The position numbers and the translations under genes are program-made. From Promicromonospora soli (GTDB lineage: Bacteria > Actinomycetota > Actinomycetes > Actinomycetales > Cellulomonadaceae), in contig NZ_BNAS01000002.1 of NCBI RefSeq assembly GCF_014653785.1, positions 656,807-720,806 of the forward strand: a DNA stretch of 64,000 nt, written 5' to 3'. Below the pieces are notes generated by a model. The model saw only the letters and a list, made by a program, of their open reading frames with translations. It was not told the origin of the DNA and did not search any database. Below, piece after piece: positions 1 to 7,576 of this stretch (positions within the stretch are counted from its first letter, which is position 1; each line of letters starts with the position of its first letter).

Positions 1-859
1 GGCGGACTACCCGCACGTAGATGGCGACGATCCCGATGACCACCAGGAACGCGATGACGGACAGCGCGCTCGCCAGATCGATCTGCCGCTGGTTCTGCAT
101 GTACTTGAAGATCATGGTCATGACGGTGTCGGCGTCGTACCCGGGGATGGACCCCGTCATGACCTTCAGGATCGGCAGCGAGTTGAACACGTTGATGATG
201 TTGATCAGCACCGCCACCGATACCGCGCCCCGTAGCTGCGGCAGCACCACGCTGAAGTAGGTCCGCACCCCGCCGGCGCCGTCGATGCGCGCGGCCTCGA
301 CGGTCTCGCCGGGGACGGTCTGGAGGCCGGCCAGGATCGTGTACGTGGTGAAGGGCAGCGACACGAACACGGCGACCACCATGGCCCACGCGAACGCGGT
401 GCCCGGGTGCCGGGTCCAGCCGTAGCCCTCTGGAGTGTCGATCAGGCCGACGTCCACGAGGAACGAGTTGATGATGCCGAAGTACGGCTCCAGGCCGTAG
501 TGCACCACCAGCGTCGTCATGACGACGCTCGACGCCCACGGCACGATGACGGCCATGCGCACCAGGCGGCGACCCGGGAACGCCTTGTTGAGCAGCGCCG
601 CGAGCGCGAGCGACCCGATCAGCGTGCAGGCCACGACGACGACCACCCAGACGACGGTGCGCCCGAGGATCGGCCAGAAGTACTGGAAGCCGACCACCGT
701 CGCGAAGTTCGCGAGGCCTACGCCTCCGTCGTCCACGCCGCTCTGGCTGATGTCGCGTGTCGAGTTCCAGAACATCAGGCCTACCGGGAACAGGACCACG
801 GTCGCGATGAGTGCGACCGCGGGCCCGATCCACGGCACGGCCTTCAAGAGGTCCTTCAC
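1..859 (-). CDS. Sugar ABC transporter permease, MalF-like (3' end cut by window edge)
   Basis: Membrane-spanning permease of a carbohydrate-uptake ABC importer. Reading from GTG at 859, about 286 residues are present and no stop occurs before position 1. The N-terminus has a hydrophobic segment (VALIATVVLFPVGLMFW), followed by several more membrane segments. The cytoplasmic EAA loop that contacts the ATPase is visible as EAARIDGAGG ending in VVLPQ. The solute-binding lipoprotein gene lies 83 bases upstream on the same strand, which is the usual binding protein-permease order of CUT1 systems; a second permease would be expected beyond the left edge. The substrate cannot be read from the sequence. 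The GTG start is preferred because it begins the family-like N-terminus and GGGGG lies a few bases upstream. Confidence 0.88.
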   Translation of the reverse strand, partial: MKDLLKAVPWIGPAVALIATVVLFPVGLMFWNSTRDISQSGVDDGGVGLANFATVVGFQYFWPILGRTVVWVVVVVACTLIGSLALAALLNKAFPGRRLVRMAVIVPWASSVVMTTLVVHYGLEPYFGIINSFLVDVGLIDTPEGYGWTRHPGTAFAWAMVVAVFVSLPFTTYTILAGLQTVPGETVEAARIDGAGGVRTYFSVVLPQLRGAVSVAVLINIINVFNSLPILKVMTGSIPGYDADTVMTMIFKYMQNQRQIDLASALSVIAFLVVIGIVAIYVRVVR

Positions 860-942
860 AGGTTTCCCCCTGCTTTCCGTTCGTAGTGTGGTCAGCCGTG
901 TGGTTCAGCCGCGAGCTTGCTCGCGGCGGTCAGCGTCGGGCG

Positions 943-2187
943 TCAGCCCGCGTCGACCTGTTCCTGGATCTCGGCCAGGACGTCCTTGGCCGACTTGTCG
1001 CTGTCGAGCTGGCCGAAGAGCGCCTTGAACGCGGAGTCCGCGGCGGCCCAGTCGGGGTTGGTGCTCGGGTAGAACTGCGCGTCCGGCAGGACCTCGAGGA
1101 ACGGGGCGAGCGCCTCCTCGTCGGCCAGCGCCTCGGAGCCGGAGACAGTGGTGGGCAGGAAGCCCTCGGCCTGGACCCATGGGACGTAGACGTCGGCGGA
1201 GTACAGGTAGTCGAAGAAGGAGGTGATGGCCTCCTGCTTGTCGCCGTCGTTCTGGAACGCCATGAGGTGGTCCGCGACGCCCAGAGTGAACGGGGAGCCG
1301 TCCTTCGTCGGGATCGGGTGGATCGAGTACTCGAGGTCCGGGTTGTCGGACTCGATCTGGCCCACGCTCGGCGGCAGGCCGACCTGCATGCCGATCTTGC
1401 CCTGGACGAAGATGTCGAACAGCGGGCTGCGGTCGGTCGCGCCGGCGTCGGCCTGCGTCGCGCCTTCGTCGATCACCTTCTTGATGTACTCGGCACCCTC
1501 GAGGTTCTCCGGGGTGTCGACGGTGATGGCCTCGGCGTCACCGAAGGATCCGCCACCGCCCCACAGCCACACCGCTGCCTCAGCCTGGGCCTCCTCGGAG
1601 CCGAGCGGCATGCCGTAGCCGGCCACGCCGCCGCCGAGCTCCGAGACCTGCTTGGCCGACTCGAGCAGCTCGTCCCAGGTGGCGGGGACCTCAGCGCCCG
1701 CCTCCTCCAGGAGCGCGTCGTTGACGAACAGCGCGCGGGCCGAGGCGATCCACGGCAGGCCGTAGGCGGTGTCGCCCACCTGAGCGTTACCCAGGAACGT
1801 CGGCTGGAAGTCGGCGTAGGTCTCGTCGGAGGTGACGTCCTCGACCGGGTACAGCAGCTCGTCGTCGGCGAAGCCCGCGAAGGGGCCGCCGTTGTAGATG
1901 TCGGGTGCGTCGCCGCCCTGGATCTTGGTGGCGATGACGGACTCGAGGTTGTCCCAGGACTCGACCTGGAGGTTGACCTTGACGTCGGGGTTCGCCTCTT
2001 CGAACCCGGCGATCACGTCTTCCCACAGTCCCTGGGTGGCGTCGGAGTAGCTGGGAACGAGCAGGTCGAGCGTGGTTCCGTCACCGCTCGCTTCCCCGCC
2101 GGACCCGCCGAAACCGCATGCCGTCAGACCGGTTGTCGCGGCCAGCGTGATCGCGATGATCCCGCCAGACCTCTTGTACTGGGCCAT
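943..2187 (-). CDS. Extracellular sugar-binding lipoprotein of an ABC importer
   Basis: Captures a solute outside the cell and hands it to the adjacent permease. The 414-residue protein has a lipoprotein signal peptide with lipobox LTAC, so Cys24 should be lipidated. The mature region is a family 1 solute-binding fold (SBP_bac_1 type): DLLVPSYSDATQGLWEDVIAGFEEANPDVKVNL near the N-terminus, and the NDALLEEAGAEVPATWDELLESAKQ stretch typical of CUT1 binding proteins. It is the first gene of the transporter operon. A GAGGG element sits upstream of the ATG. Length is normal for the family (400-450). The ligand is unknown. Confidence 0.9.
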   Translation of the reverse strand: MAQYKRSGGIIAITLAATTGLTACGFGGSGGEASGDGTTLDLLVPSYSDATQGLWEDVIAGFEEANPDVKVNLQVESWDNLESVIATKIQGGDAPDIYNGGPFAGFADDELLYPVEDVTSDETYADFQPTFLGNAQVGDTAYGLPWIASARALFVNDALLEEAGAEVPATWDELLESAKQVSELGGGVAGYGMPLGSEEAQAEAAVWLWGGGGSFGDAEAITVDTPENLEGAEYIKKVIDEGATQADAGATDRSPLFDIFVQGKIGMQVGLPPSVGQIESDNPDLEYSIHPIPTKDGSPFTLGVADHLMAFQNDGDKQEAITSFFDYLYSADVYVPWVQAEGFLPTTVSGSEALADEEALAPFLEVLPDAQFYPSTNPDWAAADSAFKALFGQLDSDKSAKDVLAEIQEQVDAG

Positions 2188-2320
2188 TTCTGTCCCTCGC
2201 TCTCTTCGTGGTGCCGGTCACGTTTTCACTTGGGACCATAATCTGTCAAGGGTTCTAACAAACCTGTGACATGCGAGTGACACGATGGCCCCAGACGGCC
2301 CGGAGGCCAGTGGAGAGGCT

Positions 2321-2359
2321 AAAAAGGAGGGCCGCAGCCCACGGCTGCGACCCTCCTTC
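2321..2359 (-). terminator. Rho-independent terminator after the secreted protein gene
   Basis: Read on the minus strand, AAGGAGGGTCGCAGCC pairs with GGCTGCGGCCCTCCTT around a short loop, followed at once by TTTTT. It lies 46 bases beyond the stop of the 2406-3260 gene, and separates that gene from the ABC transporter operon. Confidence 0.85.
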
Positions 2360-2405
2360 GGCATGCCTCCGGACCGACGGCGGGCACCGCCGCCGGCCGG
2401 ATTCG

Positions 2406-3260
2406 TCAGCAGCCGCAGCCCGAGTGGTCGCCCTGCGGGAGCCACTCGACGGCTGGGGCGTTCTGGACGTTGCCCGTGTAGGTGAGCTTCCACCACCGGT
2501 CACGCGCGGCGACGCGCGTGAAGAACGTTCCGTAGTCCGAGCTGACGGTCAGGTCGCGCACGAACACTTCGCTCATGCCGTCCTCCCAGGGGCCGTCCGG
2601 GTCGTAGGTGAGGCGCACGGTGCCCATGTACATCCTGTCCCACGTGAGGTCGCCGTCGTCGCGGATGCCAAGGACCAGCACGTTTCCCTTGATCCGCGAG
2701 GTTCGCCCGTCGGTGGCCGTGGGGTTCGAGATCGACGCCTCGATCATGGTCTGGCGCCGGATGGGTACCGTCTTGGCGTTGTTCACGTCGACCGTGTGCA
2801 CGACCAGCTGGCCGTCGGGGCGCTCCACCGTCGCGGTGAACTCGATACCCACACGGTAGGACCCGGTGGTAATGGTTCCGGGCAGGGCGATCCTCTTGCT
2901 CCGGTCCCCGTCCGCGTCCACGGTGAGCGGGAACGTGCGCACCTGCCGCGCGCCGGCTCGTTGGAGCGTGACCACGCCGTCGAACGCCTGCAGCTCGCCG
3001 CCGGTCCAGTCCAGGTTGACCCAGTAGAAGACAAGCGCGCGCGAGAGCTCGTCGGTCTCCACGTTGCCTGTGATGACCGAGCCCCTGGCCTGCATGCGGG
3101 TCGTGACGACGGTGCCGTCACGCTCGCTGGTGTCGACGAGCGGGGTGGCCTGAGCCGCCGGTGCGGCGACCAGGCCGCCGGCGAGCAGGGTCGCGGCGGT
3201 GGCGAACACCACCAGACCCCGGCGAAAGATGGAACTGCGGGACGTGCTGTGCAGAGACAT
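2406..3260 (-). CDS. Exported protein of unknown function
   Basis: A 284-residue protein with a Sec-type signal peptide (arginine-containing n-region, hydrophobic GLVVFATAATLLAGGLVAA, cleavage probably after AAQA). The mature part is rich in alternating hydrophobic residues (for example GVVTLQRAGARQVRTFPLTV), suggesting beta-sandwich domains, and it ends in a Cys-Gly-Cys tail. The final segment (YGTFFTRVAARDRWWKLTYTG) resembles the closing strand pattern of the exported proteins at 18757-19935 and 20161-21696, so it may be a distant relative. No catalytic motif is recognised. The ATG at 3260 is chosen over GTG 3263 because AGGA lies seven bases upstream. It is transcribed alone and ends at a strong terminator. 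Confidence 0.75.
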   Translation of the reverse strand: MSLHSTSRSSIFRRGLVVFATAATLLAGGLVAAPAAQATPLVDTSERDGTVVTTRMQARGSVITGNVETDELSRALVFYWVNLDWTGGELQAFDGVVTLQRAGARQVRTFPLTVDADGDRSKRIALPGTITTGSYRVGIEFTATVERPDGQLVVHTVDVNNAKTVPIRRQTMIEASISNPTATDGRTSRIKGNVLVLGIRDDGDLTWDRMYMGTVRLTYDPDGPWEDGMSEVFVRDLTVSSDYGTFFTRVAARDRWWKLTYTGNVQNAPAVEWLPQGDHSGCGC

Positions 3261-3405
3261 CACGGTTTCCTGTCTGTTCGGTGGCGCCTGTCCCGGCGAG
3301 CACGTCGCTCGCCGTCAGGCTTCACCACCGAGTACGGACGGCAGGACCGGAACGTTGTGGGAGAGAGCCGGAACGTGATGAAGACGGTCGCCCTCGTTTG
3401 CGCGG

Positions 3406-3624
3406 TTACCGCTCAGTGGCGCCGGTCATCGGCAGGCCGAAGGCCAGCCCGACGGTGAGGATGCCGGCCACGAACAGGTACGGCGACGACGCCCCCTCGT
3501 CCGTCGCGCCGATGCCGATCAGGGCGAGCCCGCCCAGGAACAGCGCGAAGCAGAAGATCGCGCGTACCAGCAGGGTCGCCGTGGGCTCCTGCTTCTGCCT
3601 GCGGGCCACCTCGAAATCGCTCAT
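3406..3624 (-). CDS. Small two-helix membrane protein
   Basis: A 72-residue protein: charged N-terminus (MSDFEVARRQKQ), a first membrane helix (LLVRAIFCFALFLGGLALIGI), a short polar turn containing DEGASSPY and a second helix (LFVAGILTVGLAFGLPM). No family is recognised and no function can be assigned. It lies alone on the minus strand between the exported protein gene and the divergent ComB-like gene. The membrane topology is what supports it being coding; a longer overlapping frame (3413-3901) is less convincing. Confidence 0.6.
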   Translation of the reverse strand: MSDFEVARRQKQEPTATLLVRAIFCFALFLGGLALIGIGATDEGASSPYLFVAGILTVGLAFGLPMTGATER

Positions 3625-4077
3625 GGGGCAAATCTACCGTCGCGGCGCGTGACGACGCGTCCCCATCGAAGACGAGGGGGAGATGGGTGACATCTTCGGA
3701 AATTTCCACGGCCTTGGCGGACGCCCGCGTGGCGCTCGCCAACGGCGATGGAGCCGTCCGCGCGGCGCTGGGCGAGGGCCGTCCTCCGGTTTCGGACGGC
3801 GGCGCCGCGAGCGGACCCGTGCCCAGGGCAACCAGGACAGCCGTAGCGATCCCCCAGGTCAGCGCTTTGGTCAAAGCACTCCGCCGCATCACCGAAGGCA
3901 CTGGGGCGCAGGGCTCGCAGCATGCTCTCTCCGTCTAGGGTTCGGGGGGAGCGTTCGGCGGCAGCCTTGCGCGGCGAGGCCATGGCCCCGCGGCCGGAGT
4001 GTGAATAGCGCCCAAACCGCAACGATGTTCACTGAGCGCGAAACATGGGCGAGTCCAGGTGACACTACGATGCGTTC
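3625..4077. other. Gene-poor spacer with an unconvincing signal-peptide-like frame
   Basis: No confident gene. On the minus strand a frame opening near 3889 encodes a signal-like stretch (MRRSALTKALTWGIATAVLV) and a proline/serine/alanine-rich segment, but then runs into the neighbouring gene in another frame; it could be the remnant of an exported protein. On the plus strand a short frame (3687-3938) overlaps it. The promoter of the ComB-like gene must lie at the right end. Confidence 0.35.
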
Positions 4078-4899
4078 GTGGCAAACACGTCCCCCGCCTT
4101 CGACCAGCGTCCAGCCCGTGTGCGCACGGACTGGGGTATCTCCGGCGCGCTCGCCCTCACCGCCACCGATGCGCGATCGTCGCTCGTGGTCGTCGTGGAC
4201 GTGCTCTCCTTCTCCACCGCGGTCACCGTTGCCTGTGAACAGGGCGCCGGCGTGTATCCGTTCCCGTATCACGACCCCGCCGGAGCGGCCCGGCTCGCGC
4301 GCACCATGCGCGCCGCTCTGGCCGGCCCGCGCTGGGAGGACGGCATCAGCATCTCGCCGGCCTCTCTGCAGCAGCTCGACGCCGAGCGCCTGGTGATCCC
4401 GTCGCCGAGCGCGGCCCAGATCTGCCACACCATCGCAAACCGCGGCGCGCTGATCGTCGCGGGGAGCTTCCGCAACGCGAAGGCTGTTGCCGGCCTCGCC
4501 GCCGCGCATCTGGACGCCTCCGAGAAGCACGACGTCGTGCTCGTCCCCGTGGGCGAACGGTGGCCCGACGACACGCTGCGGCCCGCGCTCGAGGACTACC
4601 TCGCCGTCGGCGCCATCGCGTCGCGGCTCACCGCGATGCTGCCCGCAATAAGCGTCTCCCCCGAGACCGCCGCGACGGTCACCTTGTGGAAGTGCACCAA
4701 GGACATCCCGGACTCAGTGGGCGGCACGGCGAGCGGCCGGGAGCTGCTCGACTCCGGGTTCGCCGACGACGTCACGATCTCCACCGAGGTAGACGCCACC
4801 GATGTGGTGCCGGTGCTGCTGGACGGCGCGTTCGTGCCGCTCGGGCACCGCGTCGCCGCAGCCCGCGGCCGCAGGAACGTCTCGGCGGGCGCCCGCTGA
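4078..4899 (+). CDS. comB: 2-phosphosulfolactate phosphatase-like protein (ComB family)
   Basis: ComB-family enzymes are Mg-dependent acid phosphatases that hydrolyse 2-phosphosulfolactate to sulfolactate, originally in coenzyme M synthesis. The 273-residue product has family signatures: VVVVDVLSFSTAV near residue 42, SPSAAQICH, GSFRNAKAVAG and VPVGERWPDDTLRPALEDYLAVGAI. The start is GTG at 4078, with DWGISGAL close behind as expected. Coenzyme M is not expected in this host, so the real substrate may be another phosphorylated hydroxy-acid; family membership is clear but the role is inferred. No partner genes for coenzyme M or sulfolactate metabolism are adjacent. Confidence 0.82.
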   Translation: MANTSPAFDQRPARVRTDWGISGALALTATDARSSLVVVVDVLSFSTAVTVACEQGAGVYPFPYHDPAGAARLARTMRAALAGPRWEDGISISPASLQQLDAERLVIPSPSAAQICHTIANRGALIVAGSFRNAKAVAGLAAAHLDASEKHDVVLVPVGERWPDDTLRPALEDYLAVGAIASRLTAMLPAISVSPETAATVTLWKCTKDIPDSVGGTASGRELLDSGFADDVTISTEVDATDVVPVLLDGAFVPLGHRVAAARGRRNVSAGAR

Positions 4900-4920
4900 C
4901 CCACCCGCCGAGGTAGTCGT

Positions 4921-5346
4921 CTACTTGGGCGCCAGGAGCTGGGAGAGGGCCGCGACGATCTGGACGTCGCCCTCCAGCCAGGGGACGTCGTCCAGCTCGG
5001 ACGCCGTGAGCCAGCGCAGCTCGTCGTGATCCTCCAGCGGTTCGGGCGTGCCGTCCTGCAGCCGCGCGAACCAGACCCGCATCCGGTGCTTGGCCGTGAT
5101 GGGCCACGCGCCGCCGTCGGGTCCCGGGAGCTCGGCGCCCAGGGCGACCCGCACGCCGAGCTCCTCATCGAGCTCGCGGCGCAGCGCATCGAGCTGCTCC
5201 TCGCCCGGCTCCACCTTGCCGCCCGGGAACTCCCAACGCCCGGCGAGCGCCTCCGGGGCAGAACGTCGGGCGGCGAGCAGCCGGGTGGGATGGTCCAGGT
5301 CGTCGACGATCACGGCGGCAACCACGTTGATGAGGGTCTCCTGCAT
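4921..5346 (-). CDS. NUDIX hydrolase, MutT-like
   Basis: Hydrolyses a nucleoside diphosphate-X compound; MutT-type members clean oxidised or damaged dNTPs. The Nudix box is intact: GGKVEPGEEQLDAL followed by RRELDEELGV, providing the metal-binding glutamates. The preceding AGRWEFPGG is typical of MutT-like enzymes. The 141-residue product starts at ATG 5346 (MQETLINVVAAVIVDD); an upstream in-frame GTG/ATG would add a poorly conserved extension. It is convergent with comB, with 21 bases between the stops. The precise substrate cannot be told. Confidence 0.86.
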   Translation of the reverse strand: MQETLINVVAAVIVDDLDHPTRLLAARRSAPEALAGRWEFPGGKVEPGEEQLDALRRELDEELGVRVALGAELPGPDGGAWPITAKHRMRVWFARLQDGTPEPLEDHDELRWLTASELDDVPWLEGDVQIVAALSQLLAPK

Positions 5347-5433
5347 GCCGAGCAGTCTCCCACCCGGAACTTCCACCGACACATACGACGACGGCACCGC
5401 TGGGGACAGGCGCCGTCGTCGTAGTGCTGGGTG

Positions 5434-5658
5434 TCAGTCAGCGATATGGAACTCGTTCGCCTTGGCAATCGCCTCCGCACGCGAGGAAACGCCGAGCTTA
5501 CGGTAGACGCTACGGACCTGCGTCTTCACCGTGTTGCGGGTGACATACAGGCGTCGAGCGATCTGCTCGAGCGTGGCGTCCTCGGTGAGGTTCGCCAGGA
5601 TTACCCGCTCACGACGGGTCAGGCTGGGGATACGGTGGTCAAGGGTCATCGCAGTCAT
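5434..5658 (-). CDS. Stand-alone LuxR-type helix-turn-helix regulator
   Basis: A 74-residue protein made up almost solely of a GerE/LuxR DNA-binding domain: LTRRERVILANLTEDATLEQIARRLYVTRNTVKTQVRSVYRKLGVSSRAEAI, with the TVKTQVRSVYRKLGV recognition helix. No receiver or sensor domain is present, unlike ordinary response regulators. ATG 5658 is chosen because GGAGGA lies eight bases upstream. Single-domain LuxR proteins such as GerE act by DNA binding alone and are usually controlled by expression level. It is not part of the gcv operon by spacing (203 bases downstream of gcvH). Targets are unknown. Confidence 0.85.
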   Translation of the reverse strand: MTAMTLDHRIPSLTRRERVILANLTEDATLEQIARRLYVTRNTVKTQVRSVYRKLGVSSRAEAIAKANEFHIAD

Positions 5659-5861
5659 GGTCGTTTTCCTCCACACAGCGGCCGGTTCTGGGGTTCCGGC
5701 CTTCGGTTGCTGCTATGTGGTAGAGCCCAGCGCGTGAAATTCATGACGCGGTTATCACGTGACTTTTCGACTGTTACCGTTCCGAGACCCAAGCCGCCCC
5801 CCGGATGCGCACAAAGCGACCCGAGGGGCGGTTCTGACGGGCTCGGAGGAGCCGCGAGCGG

Positions 5862-6233
5862 TCAGTGCCCGGTGTGCTCCGCGTACTCCGCGGCGGTGAG
5901 CAGCTCACCCGTGCCGGAAACCTCGACCTTGAAGAGCCAGCCCTTGCCGAACGGGTCCTGGTTGACGATCTCCGGGTTCGCCACAGCCTCGGTGTTCACC
6001 TCGGTGACGGTGCCGCTGACCGGCGAGTACAGCTCGGACACGGACTTGGTGGACTCGATCTCGCCCACCACGGCGCCCGCCTCGATCGTGGCGCCCACCT
6101 CGGGCAGCTCCAGGTAGACGACGTCGCCGAGCGCTTCGGCCGCGACGTCGGTCACGCCGATGACGGCGGGCGTGGACCCGTCCAGCCACTCGTGCTCGGT
6201 TGTGTACTTGAGGTTCTCGGGGAAGTCGGCCAT
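5862..6233 (-). CDS. gcvH: Glycine cleavage system H protein
   Basis: Lipoyl carrier that shuttles the aminomethyl group between GcvP, GcvT and dihydrolipoyl dehydrogenase. The 123-residue length fits the family. The lipoylation site is the lysine in VGEIESTKSVSELYSPVSG. The N-terminal TEHEWLDG and the C-terminal GKGWLFKVEVS are also diagnostic. Start ATG 6233 (MADFPENL) has AAGGAG six bases upstream. It is the last gene of the gcvP-gcvT-gcvH operon; a long inverted repeat occupies the gcvT-gcvH spacer. Confidence 0.95.
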   Translation of the reverse strand: MADFPENLKYTTEHEWLDGSTPAVIGVTDVAAEALGDVVYLELPEVGATIEAGAVVGEIESTKSVSELYSPVSGTVTEVNTEAVANPEIVNQDPFGKGWLFKVEVSGTGELLTAAEYAEHTGH

Positions 6234-6267
6234 GTCAGCTCCTTGCATGCTTCGGATCGGTGGATGT

Positions 6268-6324
6268 CGGTGGTCGAGCCTGTCGAGACCTCGCGCAGCC
6301 AGGTCTCGACAGGCTCGACCACCG
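6268..6324. repeat. REP-like inverted repeat in the gcvT-gcvH spacer
   Basis: Two perfectly complementary 24-base arms (6268-6291 and 6301-6324) around a nine-base loop. Each arm contains the core GGTCGAGCCTGTCGAGACC. The same core occurs as a single arm inside gcvP (8227-8249) and, imperfectly, twice inside anmK (29645-29690), so it is a dispersed repeat. Confidence 0.9.
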
Positions 6325-6329
6325 ATCGT

Positions 6330-7496
6330 TCAGTTCTGGGGACGACGGTAGAACGGCATGGGCACGACCACGAACGGTTCGGCCCGCCCGCGGACGTCGA
6401 CGGCGAGCTCCGTGCCCTCGGCCGACACCTCGGGCGTCACGTAGGCCATGGCGATCGGGTAGCCGAGCGTCGGCGACGGCGCACCCGACGTCACGTGGCC
6501 GACTACCGCTCCCGGTTCGGAGCCGACGCCGCGCTGCACGACGGCGTAGTCGGCGCGCGCCGGGCGCCGGCCCTCGCCGCGCAGCCCCACGAGCACGCGC
6601 GCCGGCGCGGACTCCTTGCGTGCGGCCAGGGCGTCCCGGCCGACGAAGGGCAGCGGCGTGCCGTCGTCGGACACCTTGTCGAGCCGCACCACGCGACCCA
6701 TCCCCGCCTCGAAGGGCGTGGTGGTGGTGTCGAGCTCGTGGCCGTAGAGCGGCATCCCGGCCTCGAGGCGCAGCGAGTCGCGCGCCGAGAGGCCCGCCGG
6801 GACGAGCCCCAGCGGCTCCCCCGCCTCGAGCAGTGCGCGCCACAGCGCTACGGCCTGGCCCGCGGGGACCCAGATCTCGAACCCGTCCTCGCCCGTGTAC
6901 CCTGTGCGGCCCACGAGCACGGGCTCGCCCTCGAAGCGCATGCCCATGCAGGCGTAGTACTTGAGGTCGGCGAACGCGGTACCGCCCGAGATCTCGGCGT
7001 CCTCCGCGAGACCCTTGGTCGCGAGCATGATCTCCACGGCCCGCGGACCCTGCACCGCGATCAGCGCCTGGTCAGGCTGGACGTCCCGGAGAACGACGTC
7101 GAATCCGGCGGCTCGCTGGAGCAGCTCCGACATGACCAGCCCCGCGTTGGCGGCGTTCGCGATGACCGAGTATTCGCCGGGAGCATTGTGGTAGACGATG
7201 AGGTCGTCCAGCACGCTGCCGTCCTGGGCGCAGATCATCGAGTAGCGCGCGCCCATCTCGCGGACCTTCGAGATGTAGCCCACGAGCGCGTAGTCGAGGA
7301 ACGCCGCGGCGTCGGGCCCGGTGACGTTGATGTTGCCCATGTGCGACAGGTCGAACAGGCCGGCGGCCTCGCGCACCGCACGGTGCTCGGCCAGGTCGGA
7401 CGTGTACCGCAGCGGCATGAGCCAGCCGCCGAACGGCGTCATCGAAGCACCGAGCGCCACGTGCTCGTCGTGCAGCGGGGTGGTCTTGTCAGCCAC
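6330..7496 (-). CDS. gcvT: Aminomethyltransferase, glycine cleavage T protein
   Basis: Transfers the methylene group from aminomethyl-lipoyl-GcvH to tetrahydrofolate, releasing ammonia. The 388-residue protein has the folate-binding GcvT N-domain (PFGGWLMPLRYTSDLAEHRAVREAAGLFDLSHMG) and C-terminal barrel domain, with VGRTGYTGEDGFEIW and LEAGMPLYGHELD. GTG 7496 (VADKTTPLHDEH) is the start, with AAGGAG five bases upstream; a longer frame to 7553 reads through the spacer and is not credible. It lies between gcvP (80 bases upstream) and gcvH on one strand and should be co-transcribed under the glycine riboswitch. Confidence 0.95.
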   Translation of the reverse strand: MADKTTPLHDEHVALGASMTPFGGWLMPLRYTSDLAEHRAVREAAGLFDLSHMGNINVTGPDAAAFLDYALVGYISKVREMGARYSMICAQDGSVLDDLIVYHNAPGEYSVIANAANAGLVMSELLQRAAGFDVVLRDVQPDQALIAVQGPRAVEIMLATKGLAEDAEISGGTAFADLKYYACMGMRFEGEPVLVGRTGYTGEDGFEIWVPAGQAVALWRALLEAGEPLGLVPAGLSARDSLRLEAGMPLYGHELDTTTTPFEAGMGRVVRLDKVSDDGTPLPFVGRDALAARKESAPARVLVGLRGEGRRPARADYAVVQRGVGSEPGAVVGHVTSGAPSPTLGYPIAMAYVTPEVSAEGTELAVDVRGRAEPFVVVPMPFYRRPQN

Positions 7497-7509
7497 AGAC
7501 TCTCCTTGG

Positions 7510-7568
7510 TTGTGGGCGTGATTCTTGCGACTACCTATCCCTTTTGGGCGCAACGATCACGCCCACAA
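7510..7568. repeat. Inverted repeat in the gcvP-gcvT spacer
   Basis: TTGTGGGCGTGAT (7510-7522) is exactly complementary to ATCACGCCCACAA (7556-7568). Inside, TTGCG pairs with CGCAA after a two-base internal loop. On the minus-strand transcript this hairpin ends directly before the gcvT Shine-Dalgarno sequence. It could stabilise or separate the gcvP and gcvT parts of the message. Confidence 0.75.
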
Positions 7569-7576
7569 CAAATGGG

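Noticed and set aside
811-2241. Long plus-strand frame of 476 codons opposite the binding-protein gene
   Set aside because: It is antisense to a clear solute-binding lipoprotein gene and consists of low-complexity Arg/Val/Gly sequence, typical of high-GC shadow frames.
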